This document shows positions 18,351 to 28,326 of a stretch of 64,000 nucleotides of DNA, piece after piece (within the stretch, counting starts at the first letter, position 1; each line of letters opens with the position of its first letter). The notes beneath the pieces were generated by a model. It was not told where the DNA came from. It searched no databases and saw only the letters and a list, made by a program, of their open reading frames with translations. Origin of the DNA: CAZIXN01 sp039180415 (GTDB taxonomy: Bacteria > Planctomycetota > Phycisphaerae > Phycisphaerales > Phycisphaeraceae). A program made the position numbers and the translations under genes. The DNA lies in contig JBCDDH010000002.1 of NCBI GenBank assembly GCA_039180415.1, positions 30,159 through 94,158 of the forward strand, read 5' to 3'.

Positions 18351-20681
18351 TTACGCGGCTTGCCGCGTCGGTTCTTCTCGGTCCTTCATGACTTCGACGA
18401 CGTCGAGGATCAGGCACACGCGGCCGTCTTCACGGATGGTGGCGCCGCTGAACGGGCCGCCCTGTGTGTAGTCGTCGTCGAGCGGCTTGATCACGATCTC
18501 CTGCTGGCCGATCAGGCGGTCGACGACCAGGCCCGCGAGGTGGCCGCCGACCTTGACGACGACGGCGAAGCGTTCGTGCGGGTCCTGGGTCGGTTGGCCG
18601 AGCCGGTCGCGCAGGTCGACCAGCGGCAGGACCGAGTCGCGGATGCGGACGACGCGCTTGCCCTGGACGCTGCTGATCGCGCTCTCTTCGGGGCGGACGA
18701 TCTCGAGGATGGTCTGGAGCGGGATCGCGTACTGCTCGCCGTTGGACTCGACGACCATGGCGGGCATGATCGCGACGGTGAGCGGGATCAGGATCTCGAT
18801 GGTCGTGCCTTGGCCCGCGGCCGAATCGATGTTGATCGTGCCGTTGAGCTTGGCGATGTTGGTGCGGACCACGTCCATCCCCACGCCCCGGCCCGATAAG
18901 TCGCTGACCTGCTTGGCGGTCGAGAAGCCGGCCTCGAAGATGAAGCGGAAGACTTCGGAGTCGCTGAGCTTGTCGAGCTGGTCCGGGGTGGTCAGTCCTT
19001 TTTCCAACGCCTTGGCGCCCAGCACCTCGCGGCTAAGCCCCTTGCCGTCGTCGGCGATCGCGACGCGGACGTGGCTGCCCTGGTGCTCGGCGGTGAGGGT
19101 GATCGTGCCTTGCTTGTCCTTGCCGGCGGCCTCGCGGTCTTCGGGGGCCTCGATGCCGTGGTCGGCGGAGTTGCGGAGGATGTGCACCAACGGGTCGGCG
19201 AGCAGTTCGAGGACGGTCTTGTCGACCTCGGTGTCCTTGCCGTTCATCTCCAGGGCGATCTGCTTGGAGGTGGCGCGGGCGATGTCGCGGATGACGCGGG
19301 GGTACCGGTCGAACAGCTTGGCGAGGGGCTGCATGCGGGTGCGCATGACGCCCACCTGCAGTTCGCTGGTGATGCGGTCCAGGTCGGAGGCGGCCTCGGC
19401 GATGCGTTCGGCTTCGTCGGGGTCCATGCCGTTGAGTTCGCGGAAGTCTCGGGCGATGCCGTTGACGCGGTTCTTGGAGAGCACGAGTTGGCCGACGAGG
19501 TTGAGCAGGTCTTCGAGGCGACCGACTTCGACGCGGATGGTTTGTTCCGGGGCGGCCGACGCGGCGGGGGCCTTGCGGCGGTCTTCGGCCTTGCGGCGAT
19601 CGTCGTTGGCGCGGCGGTCGGCGGGGGGTGCCTCGTTGGTCGACGCTTCGTCGGCCTTCGCTTCGCTCGGCACGGGCGCGGCGTCGGCTTGGGGCTCGAT
19701 CTTGCCGGCGACTTCCGGGGCCGCGGCTTCGGTCACCCCGTCGATGGTGAGCACGGCGGCGGGGTCGTCGTCGTGGCTCGTGTCGACGTCCTCCAGAGCG
19801 TTGCCTGCGGAGAGCTCTTGCAGGCGAGTGACCAGCGTTTCGATCGGCCAAGACAGGGCGCGGACCTGATCCAGCGCTTCGCCTTGGTCCTGGATGAGCT
19901 TGCGGATGGCTTTGATGCGGACGATCGCTTCGGGCAGCAGCGCGTGATCGAGCGCGTCGAGCTTGGGGGCGGCGGTGAGCAGGGCGGTGCACAACGCGGT
20001 GAGGGCGTCGAGCTCGAAGAACTCGGCGGTCTTGACGAGGTTGTCGGCGATCTCGATGAGCTGTTGGCCGGCCTCCTCGCGGGTGGCGTCGTTGGCCAGG
20101 CCTTCGATCGCTTCGTCGAGTTGGCCGGCGTAATCCTTGAGGTCGGACGCCATGAACTCGATCAGGTCCATCTTCTGCGGGCCGAGCTCGAGCGGGACGC
20201 CGGGGAGGTCGTTGTCTTGATCCGTGGCGTCCGCGTCGTCGTCGGTGGGTTCCTCCGAGGCGGCTTGGCCGGCCCCGGCGCCGTCGAGTTTGCCTTCGGC
20301 GACGTCGTGGAGCTGTTGGATCAACGCGGGGTCGGCGGCGTCGGGCTGGTCGCCCGCGCCGAGCTGGTCGATCTGGCCACGCACCACGTCCGCGGACGTG
20401 AGCAGCAGGTCCATCACGGACGCGGTGACCTCGACCTCGCCCTTGCGGAGCTTGTTGAGCGCGTCTTCGGCGGCGTGGGCGAACTCGATGATGTTGTCGA
20501 TGCCCAGGAATCCGGCGGCGCCCTTGATGGTGTGCAGCGCGCGGAAGCACGCGTTGCAGATGTCGGGCTGCTCGGACTCGTCGGCGCTCTCGAGCGTGAC
20601 GAGGTCCTGGTCGAGTTGTTCGATCAGCTCGCCGGACTCGGTGAGGAAGTCTTGCAGCAGGCTGGCGTCCATGTCGCTCAT
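18351..20681 (-). CDS. cheA: Chemotaxis histidine kinase CheA
   Basis: A 776-residue kinase. HPt domain at 1-105 with the phosphorylated His50 in FRALHTIKGAAGFLG. Residues about 170-290 form a second HPt-like helical bundle (IADNLVKTAEFFELDALTAL) that lacks the histidine. A charged linker with repeated DRR motifs follows, then the dimerisation domain (VGRLEDLLNLVGQLVLSKNR), the ATPase with HILRNSADHGIE, IADDGKGL and SGRGVGMDVV, and a CheW-like P5 domain near the end. A ribosome site AGGAGA precedes the start, itself behind a hairpin in the cheR-cheA gap. It phosphorylates CheY and CheB. The C-terminus is TRQAA. Confidence 0.95.
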   Translation of the reverse strand: MSDMDASLLQDFLTESGELIEQLDQDLVTLESADESEQPDICNACFRALHTIKGAAGFLGIDNIIEFAHAAEDALNKLRKGEVEVTASVMDLLLTSADVVRGQIDQLGAGDQPDAADPALIQQLHDVAEGKLDGAGAGQAASEEPTDDDADATDQDNDLPGVPLELGPQKMDLIEFMASDLKDYAGQLDEAIEGLANDATREEAGQQLIEIADNLVKTAEFFELDALTALCTALLTAAPKLDALDHALLPEAIVRIKAIRKLIQDQGEALDQVRALSWPIETLVTRLQELSAGNALEDVDTSHDDDPAAVLTIDGVTEAAAPEVAGKIEPQADAAPVPSEAKADEASTNEAPPADRRANDDRRKAEDRRKAPAASAAPEQTIRVEVGRLEDLLNLVGQLVLSKNRVNGIARDFRELNGMDPDEAERIAEAASDLDRITSELQVGVMRTRMQPLAKLFDRYPRVIRDIARATSKQIALEMNGKDTEVDKTVLELLADPLVHILRNSADHGIEAPEDREAAGKDKQGTITLTAEHQGSHVRVAIADDGKGLSREVLGAKALEKGLTTPDQLDKLSDSEVFRFIFEAGFSTAKQVSDLSGRGVGMDVVRTNIAKLNGTINIDSAAGQGTTIEILIPLTVAIMPAMVVESNGEQYAIPLQTILEIVRPEESAISSVQGKRVVRIRDSVLPLVDLRDRLGQPTQDPHERFAVVVKVGGHLAGLVVDRLIGQQEIVIKPLDDDYTQGGPFSGATIREDGRVCLILDVVEVMKDREEPTRQAA

Positions 20682-20696
20682 TAGGTCTCTCCTAAG

Positions 20697-20720
20697 GCCC
20701 GGAGATGGCTATCTCCGGGC
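20697..20720 (-). other. Hairpin in the cheR-cheA intergenic leader
   Basis: Perfect 10-bp stem (20697-20706 with 20711-20720) with a 4-base loop, directly before the cheA ribosome site. On the minus strand no T-run follows, so it may be a processing or stability element and not a strong terminator. The stem shares GCCCGGAGA with the hairpin at 45144-45171. Confidence 0.4.
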
Positions 20721-20728
20721 TTTCTCAA

Positions 20729-21583
20729 TCAGCTCATGACTTTGCGGTAGGCGAAGGCCTGGGGGATGTTCAGCTGCTCGAAGGGCACTTCGAGGTTCCG
20801 CAGGGTTTCGCTGTGGCCGATGAACAGGGTGCCGTCGTCTTCGAGTTGCTCGTGGTAGAGCTTGGCGCAGTGGGCCTTCATCGCGTCGTCGAAGTAGATC
20901 ATCACGTTGCGGCAGAAGATCACGTCCCACTTGCCGAAGCGTTTGGCGGCGAAGCGGTCCTTGAGGTTGAGGATCTCGAAGTGGACCATCTCCTTGATTT
21001 CGGGGGCCAGCTTGAACTGCCCGGATTCCTCGGTGAAGTACTGCTTGAGGACCATGGGGCACATGGACCGCACGGCGTAGCGCGGGTACACGCCGGTCTG
21101 CGCTTGGGTCAGCACTTTCTCGGAGATGTCGGTGCCGAGGATCTCGATCTTCCAGTCGGCCAGGCGGACGCCCAGCGAGCGGTGTAGCTGCATCGCGAGG
21201 GTGTAGGGCTCTTCGCCCGAGCTGCACGCGGCGGACCAGATGCGGAGGCGCTTGGCGTTTTTGCGCTTTTCGAGCAGCTCGGGCAGGATGCGCTGCTCGA
21301 AGACGTCCAGCTGCGGCTCGTTGCGGAAGAACGAGGTCTCGTTGATGGTGATGCGGTTGAACATCTCCTGGAATTCCTCGGTCTGGTACGGGCCCATGGT
21401 GAGGAACATCAGATACTGCGAGAAGTCTTCGAACTCGAGCTCTTCGAGCCGGCGGGCCAGCCGCGATTCGAGGACGTACTTTTTGGAGTCCTGGAAGTGG
21501 ATGCCCGCGCGGTCGTAAACGATCTTGCGGAGCTCGTTGAAGTGAGCGTCGGACATCTTGAGCTGGGCGGCGGCGGTGGGCAT
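20729..21583 (-). CDS. cheR: Chemotaxis protein methyltransferase CheR
   Basis: SAM-dependent receptor glutamate methyltransferase, 284 residues. N-terminal helical domain (FNELRKIVYDRAGIHFQDSK) then the methyltransferase fold: TINETSFFRNEPQLD, RLRIWSAACSSGEEPYTLAM (SAM-binding), IEILGTDISEKVL and VIFCRNVMIYFDD. All are conserved CheR motifs. It opposes CheB. It does not end in the AA tail shared by its neighbours (it ends RKVMS). No receptor gene is nearby, so its substrates are encoded elsewhere. Confidence 0.95.
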   Translation of the reverse strand: MPTAAAQLKMSDAHFNELRKIVYDRAGIHFQDSKKYVLESRLARRLEELEFEDFSQYLMFLTMGPYQTEEFQEMFNRITINETSFFRNEPQLDVFEQRILPELLEKRKNAKRLRIWSAACSSGEEPYTLAMQLHRSLGVRLADWKIEILGTDISEKVLTQAQTGVYPRYAVRSMCPMVLKQYFTEESGQFKLAPEIKEMVHFEILNLKDRFAAKRFGKWDVIFCRNVMIYFDDAMKAHCAKLYHEQLEDDGTLFIGHSETLRNLEVPFEQLNIPQAFAYRKVMS

Positions 21584-21732
21584 GGATCGGGTTCTTTCTC
21601 GGGGCCAAAAACTTCGGGGTGAAACGCTGGATCAGTGGCCGGTGGAACGCGGGGCTCGGCTCGGCCTCCGAAGGTCCGGGATACGACGCGTCGCGCGTTG
21701 ATCGGACAGGGGTTTGGTTCGTGCGTCGTCGG

Positions 21733-22269
21733 TCAGGCGGCCTGCGCGAGCGCCCCGTCGGTGTCGGGCAGCTCCTGGTCGCCGAACAGGCGTTCGAGGT
21801 CAAGCAGGATCAGCAGGCGGTCGTCGAGCTTGCCCACGCCCTGGATGAAGTCGGCGTTGGCGGCGCCGGCGACGGACGGGGCGGGGTCGACGATGTCCCG
21901 CGAGAGGCGGAGCACCTGGTTCACGCGGTCCACCATGAAGCCCAGGACCCGGCCCAGCGCGCCGACCTCGACGACGATGATGCGGGTGTCGGCGTTGTTC
22001 TCGCAGGCGGTGAGGCCGAAGCGCTGCCGTAGGTCGATGACTGGGATGATGCGGCCGCGGAGGTTGATCACGCCTTCGACGCTGGCCGGCGAGTTGGGCA
22101 CGCGGGTGATGGCCATCATCCGGTTGATCTCTTGGACGGCGAGGATGGGGATGGCGTATTCCTCGGTGCCGATCTCGAAGGAGACCAGCTGGAGGATGTC
22201 GTCGCCGGTAGCGTCGGTGGTTCCGGCGGCGAGAGAGGTGTCGTTGCTGGGAGAGGTGTCGTTGGCCAT
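21733..22269 (-). CDS. cheW: Chemotaxis coupling protein CheW
   Basis: Scaffold of 178 residues that links receptors to CheA. After a Thr/Ser/Asp-rich N-terminal stretch the CheW fold begins with LQLVSFEIGTEEYAIPI, then VPNSPASVEGVINLRGRIIP with the conserved NLRG, VIDLRQRFGL and FMVDRVNQVLRL. The start at 22269 has GGAG eight bases upstream. The upstream 14 codons in frame are not conserved in the family. The C-terminus is ALAQAA. Confidence 0.93.
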   Translation of the reverse strand: MANDTSPSNDTSLAAGTTDATGDDILQLVSFEIGTEEYAIPILAVQEINRMMAITRVPNSPASVEGVINLRGRIIPVIDLRQRFGLTACENNADTRIIVVEVGALGRVLGFMVDRVNQVLRLSRDIVDPAPSVAGAANADFIQGVGKLDDRLLILLDLERLFGDQELPDTDGALAQAA

Positions 22270-22486
22270 GGTTGCGCTCCAGAGAGAAGGCAAGGGGAAC
22301 TCTTGGTGCATCGGGCGGCGCGGGGGCCGGGTTTAGGCGCGGGGACGTTGGGTGTTTAATTCGGGAGATGCCCGAGGGCGGGCGCGATCGATCGGGCGAC
22401 GAAACCGCGGCGCAGCGGACCGCCCGCGTCGGCGTCGCGTGGCGGCGTCGACATTCCCGGAAGTTCTCGGTCTTTCCTAATCCGCT

Positions 22487-23500
22487 TCACGCGACCTGTC
22501 GGGTGGAACCGCCGTCGAATTCGAGCCGGTGTTTGCCCTTGGCTTTGGCGAGATACAACGCCTGGTCGGCGCGGGCGACGAGCTGCTCGGGGTTCGCGGC
22601 GTCGCCGGTGAGGCGGGTGGCCAGGCCCGTGGACATGGTGACGGCGCCCTCGAACGCGACGTTGGCACAGACGCGCCGGGCGGCGTGCTCGAAGTCTTCC
22701 ATGATGCGCTCGCCGACGGCGGCGCCCTCTTCGGGAGAGGTGTGGGGGAGGATGACGATGAATTCGTCGCCGCCGAACCGTCCGGGCACGTCGGAGCGTC
22801 GGCAGTTCGCGCGGATCACGTCGGCGGCGGCGACCAGGACCTGATCGCCGGCGGGGTGGCCGGCGCTGTCGTTGAGGCCCTTGAAGCCGTCGAGGTCCAT
22901 CATCAGCACGGCCAGGTCGTTCTCGGACCGTTGGCTCTCGGCGAAACGCTGCTCCATGGATTCGTTGAGGCTGCGGCGGTTGGCCAGCCCGGTGAGCGGG
23001 TCGGTGGCCGCGACGGTTTCGAGGCGATCGACGGCCTGGCGGAGCTGCTCGTTCTTGATGTTCACTTCTTCGAGCGTCTCGGCCAAGCGTTGCTGGAGCT
23101 GTTGGTTGTCGCGCTTGATCCGCCAGAGCTCGAGGTTCTTCTCGACCACCACGGGGATGGAAAACAGGTAGTCGCCGGCCTTGACGACGTAGTCGTACGC
23201 GCCGTTGCGGATGGCTTCGATGGCGTTGGCGAGGATGTTCTCCGCGGTCACGAAGACGATCGGCAGGTCGGGCCGGCGGTCCAACAGGTGCCGCATGATC
23301 TCCAGCCCGTTGCCGTCGGGCAGGTTCATGTCCGAGAGCACCAGATCGAACTGGCTCGGGGTCACGGCCTTGGCTTGGCTGGCCGAGTCGACGTGGGTGC
23401 AGCACCCGGAACCGAAGAAATCCTGAAGGGTTTCCAGAACCAGGTCGGCCGTGTCGAGGTCGTCCTCGATCACCAGGATGCGCGGCTGCTTGTTGGCCAT
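22487..23500 (-). CDS. Response regulator with GGDEF diguanylate cyclase output
   Basis: A 337-residue protein that would make cyclic di-GMP in response to phosphorylation. Receiver domain at 1-130 (ILVIEDDLDTAD, phospho-acceptor in LVLSDMNLPDGNG, FVTAEN, DYVVKAGDY), a coiled-coil linker, then GGDEF at about 170-330 with DPLTGLANRR, MMDLDGFKGLND, GHPAGD and the intact active site GRFGGDEF. An inhibitory-site RRSD lies five residues before the GGDEF box, so product feedback is likely. It sits between cheW and the histidine kinase at 23636, its likely partner. Confidence 0.92.
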   Translation of the reverse strand: MANKQPRILVIEDDLDTADLVLETLQDFFGSGCCTHVDSASQAKAVTPSQFDLVLSDMNLPDGNGLEIMRHLLDRRPDLPIVFVTAENILANAIEAIRNGAYDYVVKAGDYLFSIPVVVEKNLELWRIKRDNQQLQQRLAETLEEVNIKNEQLRQAVDRLETVAATDPLTGLANRRSLNESMEQRFAESQRSENDLAVLMMDLDGFKGLNDSAGHPAGDQVLVAAADVIRANCRRSDVPGRFGGDEFIVILPHTSPEEGAAVGERIMEDFEHAARRVCANVAFEGAVTMSTGLATRLTGDAANPEQLVARADQALYLAKAKGKHRLEFDGGSTRQVA

Positions 23501-23635
23501 GGGATGGCTCTGGGGGTCTCTCCGATCGCGCCGGCGGCACAGATCGCCGGCTTAGGAAAAATCATCGGCCAATGGGGCGGCGGGTTTGAGTGGGGGGATT
23601 AGGAAAAACCACAAGGCCGCCGCGACGTTGCGGGG

Positions 23636-25372
23636 TTAGGCGGCTTGGGCGGCGCCGGGCTGGTTTTTATCGGCCGTGACGGTTCGGGCGCGGTCGTCGA
23701 GCGCCGATTCGGCGGGGGTTTGGGGCGTCGCCGCTTCGGGCAAGGCGACGCGGTTCCCGGGCAGGGTGAACGTGAACGTCGAGCCCAGGCCGAGGGTGGA
23801 CTCGACCCAGATGCGTCCGCCGTAGCTCTCGACGATGGTCTTGACGGAAGCCAACCCGACGCCCCGGCCCGCGATGACGTGGGTGCCGCTGTGGGTCGAA
23901 CGGGCGAACACCTGGAAGACCTTGTCGACGTCTTCGGCGGCGATCCCGCGGCCGGTGTCGGCGACGCTGATCTGCCAGACGTCCATGCCGTTGAACACGT
24001 CGGGCTCGAAGTCGCGGGTCCGTTCGACGGCGATCGTGATCTTCCGATCTTCGGAATCCATCATGTACTTGATCGCGTTGTCGAGCAGGTTCTGCAGCAC
24101 CTGCCGGATGCGGTTCTTTTCGGCCCAGATGGTGGGCAGCTTGCCCTTGAGCTTGAGGGTGATCTTGGCTTGCCCCAGGTCGTATTCGAGGTTTTCGATG
24201 ATGCGTTGCATCAGCGGGTGCATCTCGACCGCTTCGGGGCGGGTTTCCTTGGTGCGCAGGCGGGAAAGCTCGAGCAGGTCGGCGATCAGTTCGCCCTGGT
24301 GCTTGGCGTTCGCGGCGATGCGTTCGAGCTTGCTCACGGCGTCGTCGGGCAGCTCGGCCTTGTACTTCATGAGCATCATCTGCGCCATGCCGCCGATGTT
24401 CCGCAGCGGGGCGTTGAGGTCGTGGCTGACGGCCCGGAGGAACTCGTTTTTGTCGTGGCCTTCGGCTTCGAGCTTGTCGTTGAGGTGGCGGAGTTCGGCG
24501 GTGCGTTGCTTGACCTGGTTTTCGAGCCGGGCGTTGCTTTCGGTGATCTCCTTTTGGGCCTGCACCAACGAGCGGACCATGGCGTTGAAGGCTTCGCAGA
24601 GGCGGCCGAGGTCGTCGTGGTTGGTGGTGTGGATCGGGGCGGGGATCTTGCCCTGGCTGAGCTGTTGCAAGGCTTGACGCAGCGCGGGCAGCGGGGCGGT
24701 CCAGCGGGAGATGACCAGCGTAGTCAGCGGGATCATGATCAGGCACACCGCGGCGGCGGCGCCGAACTGCAGCAGGTTGATCGACCAGAGCACCTCGGCG
24801 GCGTCGCGGTCGCGGACGCCGAGGGTCAGGTACCCGGCGATGGGCGGCGTGGCCTCTTCGGCGTCTGGGGCCGGCGCTTGGAAGACGGGCAGGCGGACGA
24901 AGGCGTAGTGGCCGTGCCGAGCGGAGACGCCGTCGGCGGTGGTGATGGGCCGGGCGTTCAGCGCGGCGGCGGACAGGCCGGCGTGGGCTTCGGGGTCACT
25001 GATGGGGCGATAGAGCACATCGCCGTGGACGTCGGTGATGGCGATGAGCGCGACGCGTGGGTCCCGTCGGAGGTTATCCAAGACCGAGCGGGCGTCGGGG
25101 CCGAAACCGTCGACGAGTCGGCCCTGCAGCGAGCCGGCGACGGCTTTGGCGAGTTGAACGGTCGTGCGTTGGTGGGCTTCAGACATGCCGCGGTACGCCA
25201 AGTGGTTCATGGCGACCGTGCAGGTGAAGGCCGGCAACATCACCGCGAGGACGCTCCACAGGATCAGCCGCTGGCGGAGCGAGGGCATGCGTCGCCGGCG
25301 GGGTTTGCGGGGCGGTGGGCCGGCAGGTGCGTCGAAGGCGCTGGGCGGAGGCTGGGGGGCACGTGCGGACAA
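23636..25372 (-). CDS. Membrane sensor histidine kinase (HAMP, HisKA, HATPase)
   Basis: A 578-residue two-pass sensor kinase. The first membrane helix is in RLILWSVLAVMLPAFTC, then an extracytoplasmic domain of about 150 residues, a second helix FGAAAAVCLIMIPLTTLVIS, a HAMP domain (TNHDDLGRLCEAFNAMV), a coiled coil, HisKA with AVSHDLNAPLRNIGG, and HATPase with LQNLLDNAIKYM, VADTGRGI and GRGVGLASVKTIV. The TTG start at 25372 gives a basic Pro-rich N-terminus; the ATG at 25288 (MPSLRQRL) is a credible alternative. It is probably the first gene of the signalling cluster and may phosphorylate the GGDEF regulator. It ends GAAQAA. Confidence 0.92.
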   Translation of the reverse strand: MSARAPQPPPSAFDAPAGPPPRKPRRRRMPSLRQRLILWSVLAVMLPAFTCTVAMNHLAYRGMSEAHQRTTVQLAKAVAGSLQGRLVDGFGPDARSVLDNLRRDPRVALIAITDVHGDVLYRPISDPEAHAGLSAAALNARPITTADGVSARHGHYAFVRLPVFQAPAPDAEEATPPIAGYLTLGVRDRDAAEVLWSINLLQFGAAAAVCLIMIPLTTLVISRWTAPLPALRQALQQLSQGKIPAPIHTTNHDDLGRLCEAFNAMVRSLVQAQKEITESNARLENQVKQRTAELRHLNDKLEAEGHDKNEFLRAVSHDLNAPLRNIGGMAQMMLMKYKAELPDDAVSKLERIAANAKHQGELIADLLELSRLRTKETRPEAVEMHPLMQRIIENLEYDLGQAKITLKLKGKLPTIWAEKNRIRQVLQNLLDNAIKYMMDSEDRKITIAVERTRDFEPDVFNGMDVWQISVADTGRGIAAEDVDKVFQVFARSTHSGTHVIAGRGVGLASVKTIVESYGGRIWVESTLGLGSTFTFTLPGNRVALPEAATPQTPAESALDDRARTVTADKNQPGAAQAA

Positions 25373-25481
25373 GGGCGGCGGTCTCTAACGGGCATCGCGG
25401 GGACGATGGGTTTTGCGTCGAACCCATCGCCCCGTGGTTTCAACATCGGTTCCCCGCCCGGACGGGTGAAGAGCCGCCCGG

Positions 25482-25487
25482 TAGACT
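25482..25487 (+). promoter_or_regulatory. Predicted -10 hexamer TAGACT, leaderless start of the lipoprotein gene
   Basis: TAGACT, 6 bases, then ATG at 25494. Same geometry as at maf, tmk, the transglycosylase, hisF and the M16 peptidase. Confidence 0.45.
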
Positions 25488-25493
25488 CCGGCC

Positions 25494-26180
25494 ATGTCGC
25501 CCCCGCGCGGATTTCTCGGACGTTGGATCGGTACGCCGGGGCGAGCGCGTCCGCTACGTGGCGTCGTGATCGCCGGGGTTTTCGCGGTGTTGAACGGGTG
25601 CGCCTCGCCCGGAGGCCCGGCGGCGGATCTGCCGGGCGTGTCGCACGCCTTCCAAGTCGAGCCCGGCCGGCGTGTCGCCGCGTTGGAGGCCGCCGTGGCC
25701 ACGCTCCGCGACGCCGGTTACGCCGTGGACCGGGCCGATTACCGGCTGGGCGTGGTCACCACGCGCCCCGAGCCCGTCCCCACGGCATTGGAGCCCTGGC
25801 ACGGCTCCCGCCAGCTCCAAAGCGATCCGTGGGCGGCCACGAGTACCCGCCTGCGGCGTATCGTCCGCGTCGATTTCGCGTCCGCGGAGGCCTCGGCCTC
25901 GGAAGTCCAGCTCTCGGAACAAGACCCCGCGGCCCCGCTGCGGCTGCGCGTCCAACTCGAACGCTACGAGTCCCCGGTGGTCCGCTTGGTCAACGCCGCG
26001 AACGGCCGGGTGTTCTCGTCCCTGTCCGACGTGCCCACGCCCTGGGCCCAGCGCAGCCTCCGATCGGCATATTGGCGACCCGTCGGCCGCGATCCCGCCG
26101 AAGAAGCCCGGCTGGCCGCCGCGCTAAGCCGCGCTTTGGCCCACGCGCCCGCCGCTCGGTCCCCCGCCGTTCAACCGTGA
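25494..26180 (+). CDS. Hypothetical lipoprotein
   Basis: A 228-residue protein with a basic N-terminus, a hydrophobic segment VVIAGVFAVLNGC and a lipobox-like cysteine, so it is probably lipidated and held in the outer or inner membrane facing the periplasm. The mature part contains ALEAAVATLRDAGYAVDRAD and a repeated pattern of strands and helices that I cannot assign to a family. The mature sequence describes per-strain comparison of small domains poorly, so no function is offered. It stands alone between the divergent kinase gene and the transketolase. Confidence 0.7.
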   Translation: MSPPRGFLGRWIGTPGRARPLRGVVIAGVFAVLNGCASPGGPAADLPGVSHAFQVEPGRRVAALEAAVATLRDAGYAVDRADYRLGVVTTRPEPVPTALEPWHGSRQLQSDPWAATSTRLRRIVRVDFASAEASASEVQLSEQDPAAPLRLRVQLERYESPVVRLVNAANGRVFSSLSDVPTPWAQRSLRSAYWRPVGRDPAEEARLAAALSRALAHAPAARSPAVQP

Positions 26181-26244
26181 CCCCGTTTCGATCGGCCTAA
26201 CCTAGATTCCGCCCGACCCTTTTTCCTATCCGCACGAGACCCCC

Positions 26245-28227
<1,983 letters not shown>

Positions 28228-28326
28228 TCCCCGCCGCGAGCTTCCGCTACATTCCTGGTTCCCCCACGCCGGCACGACGCGAAAGCGCCGCGCCGGCGCT
28301 TTTACAAAGACCGAGAGAGACGCGCC

